Part shown: piece by piece, positions 52,748-62,613 of the stretch | How the letters are laid out: every line of letters starts with the position of its first letter | How positions within the stretch are numbered: position 1 is the first letter of the stretch | From: Gammaproteobacteria bacterium | GTDB lineage: Bacteria; Pseudomonadota; Gammaproteobacteria; Steroidobacterales; GCA-2729495 | NCBI GenBank assembly: GCA_016874095.1 | Contig: VGVH01000004.1 | Coordinates: 95,335 to 159,334, forward strand | DNA length: 64,000 bases | Direction of reading: 5' to 3' | Notes under the pieces: model-generated | Told to the model about the DNA's origin: nothing | Database searches by the model: none | What the model saw: only the letters and a program-made list of their open reading frames with translations | Position numbers and translations under genes: made by a program

Positions 52748-55703
52748 TGGCGACCTCCGCGGGCTTCCAGGTATCGACACCAGTCCACTTCTCCACCTGG
52801 ATAAGGGTCGCGTTGGGTTTGATGCCGTGGGATTTCTTCGTGATCGGTTTGCTGGAGTTCAGCAGGTTCACGCAACCGCCGAGGTCCGTGGACTTGCCGG
52901 GTTCGCCGACGGGCCGGTACTCGGCCGATCCGGTAGAAGCGCTGATCACGCCTGGCTTCAGGCGATCGGTCACCTGTGCGGCGCAAACGACGGAACCGCG
53001 ATGGTTCCACAACCTCACGAGATCATCGTCCCGTATGCCGCGCGCATCCGCATCCTGGCGGTTTATGCGAGCGACGAGATAGTAGTGCCCGTCCTTGAGC
53101 ACCCGGTGCTCGCGGATGTCGCGCAGGCTGGAGCCCTCGTCGTCGCCCATGACGTGGAACGGGTAGCGTGAGTGCGGAGACAGGAGCTGCAGCGGAAAGG
53201 CGGCAAGCTCCGGCTCGCGCTTCTGGTCCTCGTAGGTCGGCATGTACTGGTTGAGCGGTGGCCGCTCAGGATCGTCGATGCGCTTCAGCGTCGTTGCGAC
53301 GAACTCGAACTTGCCCGACGGAGTCTGCAAGCCCTCGCCGAATCCGGTGACGTAATCCGACGGCAGCGGATACGGCTCCGGTGTGTCCTTCTTCCGTCCG
53401 TCGTAAAACCAGCGGTTCGCCGTCGGCGCCCGAGCGGGCTCCGGATCTGCCGGCACGACGAAGTAGCCTTTCTTCAGGAACTTGCGCCAGGTGGTGTGCT
53501 TTGCCATGTCGGAGGAATCGAACACGCGCTTGCACCAGTCGAGCTCGGTCGTACCTCCCTCGGAGTACACGGCGCCGAGCCCGAGGCGTTCAGAAACCGC
53601 AAGAAAGATGTCGTAGTCGGACTTCGACTCGCCGAGCGGCTCTATGCACTTATGCTGCAGCGAAATCACCCGATGATTGTTCATCGAGTACATGTGGTGC
53701 ACGTAGCCGGCGCCGACGTTGTACCACTCACCGATATCCCAGCGCTCAAAAACCGTACAGGCAGGCAGTATCACGTCGGCGTAGGGCGTCTCGCCCTCCC
53801 ACCAGACGGACTGGTTGACGACGAATTTGAGATTCTCGTGCTGGTACATCCGCACCCAGCGGTTGGCCTCGACCATCGTGCCGAACGAGGCACTGCCGTA
53901 CTTGTAGAGCATCTCGACCGGAATATGCCCGGGCGATGGGTATCCGAACGGAAAAAACTGTCCCTGCACCGATGCGACGTCGGTGAGGTACCCCATCGCC
54001 TTGCCGTTCATGATGGCTTCGGGGAACCACATGCGCGGGATGGACTGGCGCACCGAGCTCATCGTTACGATGTGGGGCATGCGCTGGTAGTTGTTCGCAG
54101 AGTTCGCGCTGTACTGCAGGTCGCCCGAGAAGCTGCCTTCCGCATAGCCCGGGAAATAGAAATTGAAGTCCAGCGGCGAGCCGTACTGCAGGTTGCCGAA
54201 ATTCACTCCCGGCCGTCCCCAGCCCTGCATCGCACCGAGTATGGCCATCATGCGCGCCCACTGCGCACCCATCGCTCCGCGACAGGCGCCGCCGACACCC
54301 ACGCCCCAGCCGCCGGCGCCGAGATAGGTTTTCTTGTTTCCCCACTCGCGCGCCAGCGCGCGAACGTCGCGCGCGGGAACGCCGGTTTCCCGTTCCTGCC
54401 ACTCGGGTGTCTTCGGTGTTCCGTCGCTTTCGCCGAGGACATAAGCCTTCCACTCGGTGAAGCCGGTCGTGCGCTTCTCGACAAAGTCCTTGTCGTAGAG
54501 GCCTTCCCTGATCCAGACGTAGCAAAGCGCCTGGGCCAGTGCCGCGTCAGTACCCGGCTTCGGCGAGATCCACTTGCCGCCGAGATGCGCCGCGGTGTGA
54601 TTCATGAACGGGTCGATATGCACCATCTTGATCCCGAGCTCCTTGGCCCAGGCGCGGCGCTGCATGCCCTCGAATCCGTAAGTGGCATCCGGGTCGCTGG
54701 ACCAGAACACCATCATCTCGGCTTCCTTCAGGCAGTCCTCGACCGTGCCGTAGAACTCCGGCCCGCCGAGACGCAGGCTGTTGCCCCAGTGGTGCATCGC
54801 GCCCCAGAACCAGCCTTCCCAGCTGTCTGGGTTGTGCACGAGCTTGGTGACACCGATCAGGTTCCAGAAGCGATTGAACGCACTCAGGTAGTGGCCGAGA
54901 TTGCCCCATTGGTGATGCGAACCGTTGGCAACGGCGATGGCGCCAGGACCCTTGGCCTTGCAGCGCTTCATCTCCTTGCTGACGATGTCGAGCGCCTCGT
55001 CCCAGCTGATGCGGACGAATTCCGACTTGCCGCGGTTGTGGATGTTGCGGTTGCCATCCGGATCGAAGTCGACCCGCTTCATCGGATGGAGGATCCGGTT
55101 CTTCGAGTAGACCATCGACTTCTGGCAGAGGCCGTGCGCGGCGACAGTGGACTTGCGCGGCGGGGTGAACGTCTTGCCGCGCGCAGTGATCGACCACGAA
55201 GGGGCATCTTCTGCGTCGAAATCCATCGGCATCGTGCGGATGATCTTGCCGTCCTTGACGTAGACGAAGATGGGACCGCCGTTGGTGCCGTTGGTATAGC
55301 GCATGACGCCATTGCCGACGTCGGTACCGCTCTTCCAGGTGATCGACTCGAGCCGCGCGAGCGTCGCCATGAACCACACGGCGAGATCGTCCGGGCCGTC
55401 CAGCCCGACCTTGAAGTTCTTGGCGGCGTCGATCCGCTCCAGCAGGTCGAACGGCGGGGTCAGGAAACTCTCGGCAATCGCCTTGCTCTTGAAATGGATC
55501 GTGAGGTCCGGTTGCGGATGCAGTCCTGCCTTCGAGCGGATCCTGCCTTTGTCCAACTGGACCCAGCGGCCGACCGGCTGGTCACGCAGCCGGAACTGGG
55601 CGATGACGTTGCGCTCTCTGAGTCGCGCCGCGTACTCGGGATAGACGCGGGCCGCGGCCCACATCGCTTTCGGGATTCCCCACAGGAGGACCGACAGGTT
55701 CAT
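52740..55703 (-). CDS. Molybdopterin enzyme, transhydroxylase-like, with SCP2-like N-terminus
   Basis: A 987-residue DMSO-reductase-family catalytic subunit. The molybdopterin core runs from about residue 150 (FVRISWDEALDIVSKEMKR, GSHHQWGNLGHYLSAFNRFW, VEMLYKYGSASFGT, NQSVWWEGETPYADVILPA). The usual N-terminal CxxC Fe-S motif is absent, as in pyrogallol transhydroxylase; Ser in PDSWEGW is a candidate molybdenum ligand. Residues about 15-115 look like an SCP2 lipid/sterol-binding domain (VQLDKGRIRSKAGLHPQPDL, then ESFLTPPFDLLERIDAAKNF). There is no Tat signal, so it is cytoplasmic. GGAG lies 6 bases before the ATG at 55703. With the Fe-S subunit it should form a dimer acting on a hydrophobic or phenolic compound (inference). 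Confidence 0.85.
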   Translation of the reverse strand: MNLSVLLWGIPKAMWAAARVYPEYAARLRERNVIAQFRLRDQPVGRWVQLDKGRIRSKAGLHPQPDLTIHFKSKAIAESFLTPPFDLLERIDAAKNFKVGLDGPDDLAVWFMATLARLESITWKSGTDVGNGVMRYTNGTNGGPIFVYVKDGKIIRTMPMDFDAEDAPSWSITARGKTFTPPRKSTVAAHGLCQKSMVYSKNRILHPMKRVDFDPDGNRNIHNRGKSEFVRISWDEALDIVSKEMKRCKAKGPGAIAVANGSHHQWGNLGHYLSAFNRFWNLIGVTKLVHNPDSWEGWFWGAMHHWGNSLRLGGPEFYGTVEDCLKEAEMMVFWSSDPDATYGFEGMQRRAWAKELGIKMVHIDPFMNHTAAHLGGKWISPKPGTDAALAQALCYVWIREGLYDKDFVEKRTTGFTEWKAYVLGESDGTPKTPEWQERETGVPARDVRALAREWGNKKTYLGAGGWGVGVGGACRGAMGAQWARMMAILGAMQGWGRPGVNFGNLQYGSPLDFNFYFPGYAEGSFSGDLQYSANSANNYQRMPHIVTMSSVRQSIPRMWFPEAIMNGKAMGYLTDVASVQGQFFPFGYPSPGHIPVEMLYKYGSASFGTMVEANRWVRMYQHENLKFVVNQSVWWEGETPYADVILPACTVFERWDIGEWYNVGAGYVHHMYSMNNHRVISLQHKCIEPLGESKSDYDIFLAVSERLGLGAVYSEGGTTELDWCKRVFDSSDMAKHTTWRKFLKKGYFVVPADPEPARAPTANRWFYDGRKKDTPEPYPLPSDYVTGFGEGLQTPSGKFEFVATTLKRIDDPERPPLNQYMPTYEDQKREPELAAFPLQLLSPHSRYPFHVMGDDEGSSLRDIREHRVLKDGHYYLVARINRQDADARGIRDDDLVRLWNHRGSVVCAAQVTDRLKPGVISASTGSAEYRPVGEPGKSTDLGGCVNLLNSSKPITKKSHGIKPNATLIQVEKWTGVDTWKPAEVANG

Positions 55704-55867
55704 TCGCTGCTCCTCGGACTGGATGGCCGGGCAGCCCGCCGGCCGAAGGCTTGATTCTACGAGCGCATCAGCACCCGAGCCTTGGCAAATATCATCGTTG
55801 CCAGGGCTTTTGTCGAAAAGTCTGCGCAGGAGAGCCGGCGTGCGCGCCACGTCGCGCGGGCCAGCAC

Positions 55868-56863
55868 CTAGGCAACCTGGTACATCTCCTGCAAGGCCCC
55901 GCTGCCCGGGTTGCGCACGATCATCGCCCGGCAGCGCCCACGCCCAGGCAGGTCGATTTCAGTCGGCTTCGAGTAAGTCTGCACACCGATGGCCGCGCAT
56001 GCCCTGGCGGTTTCATCGAGATTGCTCACCTCGAACGACTGGGCGAGATAGCCGATATTCGGCGGGTTGGCGTCCTTCGCGATATCCGGCACTTCATAGT
56101 TCATCGCTGACGCCAGCGCGATCTTGCCGTATTCGTGATCGCCCTGGACGATAACGCTCCTCGTCTTCGCGTGCTCGGGCAGGCTCAGCGCCCGGTTGGT
56201 CACCGGGCCCTGCAGGACGGATTCGAGGAAAAGCGTCTGATGGAGCGGACCGTAGTAGAAGGCCAGCGCCTTCTCCATGTCATTGACGGTGTGAGCAGTC
56301 GTCACGACAGAGGTGAAGCCCGTCGGCGTACGGCCGTACTTGTTGATGAACGCAACGATGCGACCAATCACCGTCTTCGGATCCTCCGTCAGTAACTGAA
56401 TCAGGTTGATGACGACACCGTCGGGCCCGTCGAACGATGCTTCCATGGTCTCGCCCACGATGGGCCCGAAGTTGTTGTGCGCCGGCTCGCTCCAGAAATT
56501 GAATCCCTTTGCCTTCAACCGCTCGTAGTCTCGCTTGATGTCGCTCGCGTAGATGTTGAGGTTGAAGAGCCCGTTGGCCCGCCGTATCGACGCAGACCGC
56601 GCAACCTTGCGATTCGCGGCGTTGAACTCCATCAACTGGATTCGCCCGACCGGATCAGCCCCATGCCCCAGGAACGCGCAGCGCGCGCTCGAGCCGGGAG
56701 GCAGCTTCCAGTAACGCTCGAAATCAGGTCCTTTCCAGGTTCGCTCCTCGGTGACCGTCAGGCCGACCGTACCCGCAAAGAAATCGAGCGATCGCTCGAG
56801 CTTTTCGGCACCAATGACCACAACGCCCACCGGAATGCCAGGGGCCTTCGCGTCCGCGCTCAT
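55868..56863 (-). CDS. Two-domain VOC (glyoxalase/extradiol dioxygenase fold) protein
   Basis: A 331-residue protein with two vicinal-oxygen-chelate modules: residues about 10-150 (VVVIGAEKLERSLDFFAGTV, RIQLMEF, GPDGVVINLIQLL) and about 180-330 (SVVTTAHTVNDMEKALAFYY, then GSGALQEMYQVA). The His normally opening the first module is Val, so one domain may lack metal. Such proteins include ring-cleaving dioxygenases, isomerases and lyases. It starts the molybdoenzyme cluster; 164 bases separate it from the large-subunit gene, and those bases show no clear promoter or terminator. GGAG precedes the ATG by about 9 bases. Confidence 0.83.
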   Translation of the reverse strand: MSADAKAPGIPVGVVVIGAEKLERSLDFFAGTVGLTVTEERTWKGPDFERYWKLPPGSSARCAFLGHGADPVGRIQLMEFNAANRKVARSASIRRANGLFNLNIYASDIKRDYERLKAKGFNFWSEPAHNNFGPIVGETMEASFDGPDGVVINLIQLLTEDPKTVIGRIVAFINKYGRTPTGFTSVVTTAHTVNDMEKALAFYYGPLHQTLFLESVLQGPVTNRALSLPEHAKTRSVIVQGDHEYGKIALASAMNYEVPDIAKDANPPNIGYLAQSFEVSNLDETARACAAIGVQTYSKPTEIDLPGRGRCRAMIVRNPGSGALQEMYQVA

Positions 56864-56939
56864 CAGGGATCTCCTCTGGAGAATCGTTATTCTGTTTGTG
56901 GTGCGATTCTACACAGTCGGCAGATGAAGGTGATCGTGA

Positions 56940-57284
56940 CGGAATGGCGCCGAGGATCGGCCAGATCGCCGGTGACCAGGGCAGCGTACCGATCACGACG
57001 ATCCACGCCGCGTTGACCGCGCCCATCACGATCACCAGGCCTGCCAGGGTGGCGACGGAAAACACCGGCATGCGCAGATTGAGCGGCGGCAGCGCATAGA
57101 CCGGAACGCACGCAAACGCAAACAAGCACAGGTGCAGAAACGCCGTCGACTCGATCTGGAACTGACGCAGGATGATCATCAGTACGGCGAGCTGGGCCGC
57201 CACGAGGAACAGGTGGTGCCAGCGGATGCCGCCGCCGGGCAGCGTCTTTGCTCCGGCCTGCAGGGCAGGCGGCTGATGGCGCAA
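56940..57284 (-). pseudogene. N-terminal remnant of a membrane protein
   Basis: From 57284 about 110 codons encode three or four membrane helices (HHLFLVAAQLAVLMIILRQF, FLHLCLFAFACVPVYALPPL, FSVATLAGLVIVMGAVNAAW). After about 56940 the frame runs into unrelated low-hydrophobicity sequence just upstream of the VOC gene. I read this as a truncated gene. The N-terminus recalls MBOAT-type acyltransferases, but this is a weak impression. Confidence 0.45.
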
Positions 57285-57388
57285 GCGGCGGTTACAATGG
57301 ATTGGGTAGGGCCTCCGAAACGACTATTCTCTGAAATCGCCCTAGTGTTTCTGGGGGTTCTAGTTTTCAACTAGGCGAGACCCAAATT

Positions 57389-57508
57389 ATGAGCAACGAC
57401 AGTGACGCCGCAGTCGGATGCCTGATTCCTATAGGTTTCGTCGTCGGCGGCATGTGGTTTCTTGATTCGGCCATATTGAACAAAGGTTGGCCGGCGTTAG
57501 ATAATTGA
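57389..57508 (+). CDS. Small single-TM protein (39 residues)
   Basis: MSNDSDAAVGCLIPIGFVV begins the peptide; residues 9-27 form one membrane helix. Base composition is visibly lower in GC than the flanks. Just before it lies an inverted repeat, CCTAGT (57341-57346) and ACTAGG (57370-57375). No family recognised. It precedes two other small genes in the same direction, and the three probably form one transcription unit. Confidence 0.45.
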   Translation: MSNDSDAAVGCLIPIGFVVGGMWFLDSAILNKGWPALDN

Positions 57509-57529
57509 ACTTCGTATGACGGCGTGATA

Positions 57530-57814
57530 ATGGCCGAAAAACCGCATGACTATGAGTTTTTCACCGCACCCATTGGTAACAGGCTTTGTGACTACGAGAA
57601 GGTCATTACCAAAGTGATGTGGTGGCAGATCGATGGTGTTTCCCAGCGTTCGGTGGACGGCGGGAAGACTTGTGAGGTTCGTGTGCCCGGGACATGCGAT
57701 TACGCCACTATGTCCTATGGCTGTGGCGACCCCACCGACCCAGCAATAGGCCAAGTCCCAATTAAACCATCGGTCACCGGGGTATATATCAACTGGCGGC
57801 AGGAGACCGACTAA
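57530..57814 (+). CDS. Hypothetical protein of the low-GC patch (94 residues)
   Basis: A soluble protein starting MAEKPHDYEFFTAPIGNRLC, with four Cys and many Trp/Tyr residues; no signal peptide. GTG at 57524 is an alternative start. The stop TAA overlaps the next ATG as TAATG, showing translational coupling. No family recognised. Lower GC than neighbours points to horizontal origin. Confidence 0.6.
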   Translation: MAEKPHDYEFFTAPIGNRLCDYEKVITKVMWWQIDGVSQRSVDGGKTCEVRVPGTCDYATMSYGCGDPTDPAIGQVPIKPSVTGVYINWRQETD

Positions 57815-58497
57815 TGAACATTGGCACCGCCATCCTGATCATTGGCGTATTCGCGCTCATCGTGTGGCAAGTAAAGTCGCAGCGCCTGCTCAAGCGTGGC
57901 GCGTGGAAAAGGGTAAGCAAGATTGTGTTGGTGTGGCTGCTGGTAATTGGTGGATCTATCGCCGCTTTGATCCGGTATGTCAACTGGAGTGACAATCAGG
58001 CTCAGGAGCAAGCAGCCCTTAGAGTTGCGGATTTTAATGAGGCACTCCGCAATGAGGGCATTAACGAATACCTGGGCTTGCGGTTGGGCATGAGCAGCAA
58101 TGAAGTTCTTTACAATTTCGGGTCGCCGACGATCATTAAGCCAATCGACTCAAATGTGGAATTTGAAACCCGCAATGAAGCCTTTCGCCTTTCCCAGCGC
58201 TGGGACTATAAAGACGCTACGGGTGGCACCAAGCAGGTGTGGTTTGATGGGAGTGGCAAGGTCCGAGTCCTAAGTTGCTCCGGCAATTACTCACGTGACT
58301 GCCCTGAACTTGGATCCGTGGAAATTGGAGACGAGGAGTCCTCAATAATTGCTGGCCTTGGTACTCCAACGTTCGGCCCAAAGATAAATGATCAGGGTCT
58401 GATGACGATTGGTTATGGGCCGCGAACCGCCGTAGTCATGTATTGGCTAAGTAAGGGCTCAGTAATTCGATTGACGGTGATGGGGCGGGCGCAGTAA
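57814..58497 (+). CDS. Two-TM protein with SmpA/BamE-like domain
   Basis: A 227-residue protein with two N-terminal membrane segments (about 4-18 and 32-50) and an exported or cytoplasmic domain. RLGMSSNEVLYNFGSPTIIK followed by WFDGSGKVRVLSCSGNY matches the short SmpA/OmlA (BamE-like) repeat pattern GMSxxEVxxxxGxP. This repeat is seen in several small envelope proteins. Two such motifs may be present (the second is EIGDEESSIIAGLGTPTFGP). Its exact role is unknown. It lies 186 bases from tRNA-Phe, in a lower-GC patch. Confidence 0.6.
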   Translation: MNIGTAILIIGVFALIVWQVKSQRLLKRGAWKRVSKIVLVWLLVIGGSIAALIRYVNWSDNQAQEQAALRVADFNEALRNEGINEYLGLRLGMSSNEVLYNFGSPTIIKPIDSNVEFETRNEAFRLSQRWDYKDATGGTKQVWFDGSGKVRVLSCSGNYSRDCPELGSVEIGDEESSIIAGLGTPTFGPKINDQGLMTIGYGPRTAVVMYWLSKGSVIRLTVMGRAQ

Positions 58498-58682
58498 TGG
58501 ATTGACGGTGCTGACGATCAATCCACATAAGGCGAATATAAAGCGCCAATTAGGAAGACAGTTGTACCAGAGCCGCTGCCGTCGCAGGTGGTCAGCGCAG
58601 GCTGAAGATGTCGCGAGCGATACAAGAATTACACGCGCCCTCACATTGGCTAGGTGGTGAGTCGAGTAAGTGTTTGATTGAA

Positions 58683-58758
<76 letters not shown>

Positions 58759-58850
58759 ATCCGGTAGGTCCCGGGCGGTTGCCCGGCACGGGGACTCCGC
58801 GGGGAGCGGCATTTTACGCTGTGCCGGGCCGCGGCCGTCAAGAAACCGCG

Positions 58851-59117
58851 TTATGACGGCTTGAAATCCGGCGGCCGTGCGGATCCCCCGCCGAAGAAGT
58901 ACTTCTCCATTTCCGTTTCGAGGAACTTCCGCGCCTTCGGTTCGATGGGCGACAGGCGGTACTCGTTGATCAGCATCGTCTGGTGGCCCAGCCATTGCTG
59001 CCAGGCCTGCTTCGAGACGTTTTCGAAAATGCGCTTGCCGAGTTCGCCGGGGTACGGCACGTATTCGAGGCCATCGGCTTCGGTTTTCAGGAGGATGCAG
59101 TGGATCTTCCGGGGCAT
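58851..59117 (-). CDS. yggX: Fe(II)-trafficking / oxidative damage protection protein
   Basis: An 88-residue protein of the YggX family. [20 protein letters not shown] has the conserved Cys7, then [20 protein letters not shown] and [14 protein letters not shown], the core signature. It protects Fe-S proteins from oxidation and links to MutY function. It lies 22 bases downstream of mutY, the usual gammaproteobacterial order. Confidence 0.97.
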   Translation of the reverse strand: MPRKIHCILLKTEADGLEYVPYPGELGKRIFENVSKQAWQQWLGHQTMLINEYRLSPIEPKARKFLETEMEKYFFGGGSARPPDFKPS

Positions 59118-59139
59118 GGGGTCGCGGCTGGCGCCGCTC

Positions 59140-60198
59140 CTACGTTGGGTGGGTCAGGGAGCGCAGGAGTTTCGTGACCGGCGCGGCGAGGCCGACTTCG
59201 GCCGGTTCGCGCAGGTTATACCAGAGCCAGCGGTCCTGCTCCAAAGCGCGCAGCGGCGGGTCGACGTCTGCTTCCACCGGCGTGATGTCGAGGTCGAAGT
59301 GCGTGAAGCCGTGCTTGAGCACGGGGCGCACGAGGACGCGCGATGGCGCGCGACCGAAATTTTCGACACACCAGGTCGACACCTCAGTCGTGCTGGCGGC
59401 CTCCGGCAGCCCCCACAGGCCTCCCCAGATCCCTTGCGCGGGTCGCTTCTCGAGCAGCACGCGGTCCTGGCCGTGACGCAGCAGCATCAGGACGGCGAAG
59501 CGCTGCGGTCGCAGGCGCTTCGGCTTTCTTGCCGGCAGTGATGCGGCGATACCTGCAGCGCGGGCGAGGCACAGTTCCGCAAGCGGGCAGCGTGTGCACT
59601 GCGGCGTCCTGCGCGTGCACAGCGTGGCGCCAAGATCCATGATCGCCTGGGTGTAGTGATGCGCACGGTCGCGCGGCGTACAGGCTTCGGCAATCGCCCA
59701 CAGCTCGCGCAGGGTTTCGGGTCCGGCAGGCTCGCCCTCGATGCGGAAAAGCCGGGACAGAACCCGTTTCACGTTGCCGTCGAGGATCGGGTGGCGCTCC
59801 CGCATCGCGAGAGCAAGGATCGCGCCGGCGGTCGAACGCCCGATGCCTGGCAGGGCCATGAGTGCTTCGATGTTGCCGGGCATCACGCCGTCATGATTTT
59901 CGCTGATCATCCGCGCAGCGCGCTGCAGGTTTCTCGCGCGGCTGTAGTACCCGAGCCCGGACCACGCGTGCAGCACGGCATCCTCCGGAGATTCAGCGAG
60001 GGCGCGCACGTCCGGGAATCTGGCGATGAACGCGTCGTAGTAGCGCTCGACCGTCGTGACCTGCGTCTGCTGCAGCATCACCTCGGATACCCACACGCGG
60101 TAAGGCGTGGGATCGCGCTGCCAGGGCAGGTCCTTGCGGCCGTGGCGGTCCCACCAGGCGAGCAGCGCGGGGGCGATGGAAGCCGCGGCCTGGTTCAC
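59140..60198 (-). CDS. mutY: A/G-specific adenine glycosylase
   Basis: A 352-residue base-excision enzyme that removes adenine opposite 8-oxoguanine. [20 protein letters not shown] has the catalytic Glu, then the helix-hairpin-helix with [17 protein letters not shown] and the catalytic Asp in [10 protein letters not shown]. The [4Fe-4S] loop is C-x6-C-x2-C-x5-C ([17 protein letters not shown]). The C-terminal NUDIX-like domain follows (about 235-345). The start overlaps the end of the asmA-type gene, so the two are coupled; yggX follows. Confidence 0.97.
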   Translation of the reverse strand: MNQAAASIAPALLAWWDRHGRKDLPWQRDPTPYRVWVSEVMLQQTQVTTVERYYDAFIARFPDVRALAESPEDAVLHAWSGLGYYSRARNLQRAARMISENHDGVMPGNIEALMALPGIGRSTAGAILALAMRERHPILDGNVKRVLSRLFRIEGEPAGPETLRELWAIAEACTPRDRAHHYTQAIMDLGATLCTRRTPQCTRCPLAELCLARAAGIAASLPARKPKRLRPQRFAVLMLLRHGQDRVLLEKRPAQGIWGGLWGLPEAASTTEVSTWCVENFGRAPSRVLVRPVLKHGFTHFDLDITPVEADVDPPLRALEQDRWLWYNLREPAEVGLAAPVTKLLRSLTHPT

Positions 60199-62555
60199 TG
60201 CCCGAGCAGGTCCCGCAGCGTGCGTTTCAGCGCGTCGCGAGGCTTCTCTTCCGCCGGCGGCTCCGTGGTGGCGGTGCTGCTCCCGTCGACGGGCATTTCG
60301 CCGCCGCCGAGGCGGTCCAGCAGCTTCTTCTTGAGTTTGCTGCCGACGACCCCGGTCGCGAGCCGGCGAATGTCGACCCGTACCGACGGGTCGGCCATCT
60401 TGCCTTTCAAGGTCAACGGTATGGCGATGCCGGTCAGGTCGTCGATGCGGGTGCCGTCGTCGAAGACCGGTGTCTCGAATACTTCTGCTTCCAGCCGGTA
60501 ATCGATCGTCTCATCAACCAGGTTCAACGCGCCGGATCCCCTGGCACGGATGAAGGGAACCTGTGCGGTGAGGCGATCGGAGGTCATTACGCCATCCGCA
60601 ATGTCACCGGCGAACTGCATCTTCTCGATGCGCGTCACCGGACTCGCCGGAGGTGCCGGCGGCGCCTCGCCGCGGAAGCGCGCACGTGCGCTGCGAATCT
60701 CGTGCCAGACGTCCGTGCCGGCATAGACGCCGTCTGCCAGATCGAGCGCCACGCTGCCGTCGAGTGAGCGCAACAACGCGTCGCTCATGTTGCCGGCAGC
60801 ACGGACGCTTACCGACCCGCTGAGCGTGCCTGTCAACGTGTCGGTCGCGAACAGATCCTTCAGCGCAGCGCCAATCTGCAGGGCGGATATTTTCTGCTCC
60901 ATGGTGAGCTTCGGCTCGTTGCTGCTGGCGTCAACCACGATGGCGCCGTCGAAACGACCGCCGTAAAGCGCAGCACCAAGCGGATCCAGTCTCAGCTGAC
61001 CATCCGCGGCACGGATTCTCGCCGTGACATCGGCGAGGCGCATTTCGGCGTAAGTCAACTGGCCGAAACGAACGCGCCCGTCGAGATTCAGATCGCGCAG
61101 GGTCTCTACCGGGAACACGTCGCCATCTTCGGCGGCAGGTGAGGCCTCTGCGGTAGCCACGGGCTCATCGTATCGGTCGAGGTCGATGGCATCGAAACGC
61201 AGGTCGAAACGCAGCGGATCCTCGTCCTCGAGCGCCATTGCAAGACTGCCGGTGATCTTCGTCTGGTCCAGCTGTAACGCAAGGTTGCCAAGCTGCAGTG
61301 ACTCACTCCCTAGCGACCAGTCAGCCGTGCCGGACAATCGTGTCAGAACTTCCGCATCCGCAGTCTTCGGAACCGGCTCCTTCAGGACCGTGAGCAGGCT
61401 GCGGGGCGATACCGGCTCGAGCGTCAGCCGCCCGGCAAGATTCGCTCCATCCTCCGTCATGCGGCCGCCGCCCTCGACAATCAGCGCCGCGCCTAATCCA
61501 TTGACCTCAGCTCTGAGCGCTTCGACGGATCCGAGGGACTTGTCGACGTCGAGCGCCAGACCCGTCGCCTTGATGGCTGCCGCAATGCTGTCACCGGGAA
61601 TTTCCTTGCCGCTCACGGTCAGCTTGATATCGAGCACCGGAAAACTCGCCTCGGTCGTCGTGCCGGCGATGAACTGTGCTTCCTGGGCGACGAAGGATCC
61701 CTCGACGTCACCCGCAACTCCTGCGGCCGCCGGCAACAAAAACTCCCCCTGCAGGTTTCGCGCAACGAGCCGCACCAGTGGCTCTGTTTCCAGCGCGAGT
61801 TCCGCGGCGCCCAGCTTCGCCGTGAGCTGGCGACCCGGTACGGCGCCGCCCTTCGCGCGAACATCGAGCAGGGGTTTCGACATCGTCAGCTTGCCGGTGT
61901 CCACGGCTAGGGTCGCCACTGTCGCCAGTGACAGGTCCGCCACCGTACCGTCGGATTCGTCGGTAAGCGTGCCGGCTATCGCCAGGTCGAACGGCTCGCC
62001 GGCCTCCACATCGCCCGTATCGAGCTCGAGCTTTTCCAGCAGATAGCCCGAGGCATCGTTTTCGTCGCGGTAGGCGATGCGGCCCGAACGGATTTCTATC
62101 CTTTCTATGGCAAGGTCGTCGGCGTCGTCCCCGGATTCGGCACCGTCGTCACCGGTCGCGAATTCCCAGTTCGCCGCACCGTCCTTCCGCACGTAAAGGC
62201 GGACGTCCAGGCCCTCGACTCGCACGGTCCCGACTTCGGCGCGACCGGCGGTCAGCAGCGGCCAGAGCTGCAGACTGAGTGAGGCGCGCTCGAGGTTGGC
62301 GGATGGGCCAGCGGGGAACCCGGGCGGGTTTCCGAGTGACGCCCGCTCAATGGTCAGGCTGCAGCATGGCAGCACGTCAAGGCCGAGCGGCCCCTCGAGC
62401 GTCAGCTCGCGCCCGGTCGCCTTCTGCACCGACTCGGCGATCAGCGGCCGGAATTTCTCCGGATCCACAAGCAGCCAGGCCGCCACCCCCGCGCCGAGAA
62501 CGACCAGGACAATGAGACCAGCGGCCCACAACAGTATGCGAGTGACTAATTTCAT
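60195..62555 (-). CDS. AsmA-family envelope protein
   Basis: A 786-residue protein with one N-terminal membrane helix (about 5-30) and a long periplasmic beta-rich body. The AsmA start is PEKFRPLIAESVQKATGREL followed by EGPLGLDVLPCCSLTIERAS. The C-terminal AsmA_2 portion includes ALYGGRFDGAIVVDASSNEP, then LNLVDETIDYRLEAEVFETP. AsmA-type proteins are thought to help phospholipids cross the periplasm to the outer membrane. The asmA-mutY-yggX order is shared with Pseudomonas relatives. Confidence 0.93.
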   Translation of the reverse strand: MKLVTRILLWAAGLIVLVVLGAGVAAWLLVDPEKFRPLIAESVQKATGRELTLEGPLGLDVLPCCSLTIERASLGNPPGFPAGPSANLERASLSLQLWPLLTAGRAEVGTVRVEGLDVRLYVRKDGAANWEFATGDDGAESGDDADDLAIERIEIRSGRIAYRDENDASGYLLEKLELDTGDVEAGEPFDLAIAGTLTDESDGTVADLSLATVATLAVDTGKLTMSKPLLDVRAKGGAVPGRQLTAKLGAAELALETEPLVRLVARNLQGEFLLPAAAGVAGDVEGSFVAQEAQFIAGTTTEASFPVLDIKLTVSGKEIPGDSIAAAIKATGLALDVDKSLGSVEALRAEVNGLGAALIVEGGGRMTEDGANLAGRLTLEPVSPRSLLTVLKEPVPKTADAEVLTRLSGTADWSLGSESLQLGNLALQLDQTKITGSLAMALEDEDPLRFDLRFDAIDLDRYDEPVATAEASPAAEDGDVFPVETLRDLNLDGRVRFGQLTYAEMRLADVTARIRAADGQLRLDPLGAALYGGRFDGAIVVDASSNEPKLTMEQKISALQIGAALKDLFATDTLTGTLSGSVSVRAAGNMSDALLRSLDGSVALDLADGVYAGTDVWHEIRSARARFRGEAPPAPPASPVTRIEKMQFAGDIADGVMTSDRLTAQVPFIRARGSGALNLVDETIDYRLEAEVFETPVFDDGTRIDDLTGIAIPLTLKGKMADPSVRVDIRRLATGVVGSKLKKKLLDRLGGGEMPVDGSSTATTEPPAEEKPRDALKRTLRDLLGQ

Positions 62556-62613
62556 CCCTGTATTACAGCACTGCCCGGGTGGATTGGGGAGGCTGGAGCG
62601 CGGCTGCGGTGCC

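Noticed and set aside
53172..55754. 860-codon open frame on the plus strand opposite the molybdoenzyme gene
   Set aside because: Antisense shadow of a clearly conserved gene in GC-rich DNA; its translation shows no domain, only Arg/Val/Leu-rich filler.
58499..58524. GGATTGA / TCAATCC hairpin as terminator of the low-GC genes
   Set aside because: A 7-bp weak stem with a 12-base loop and no T-tract on either strand.
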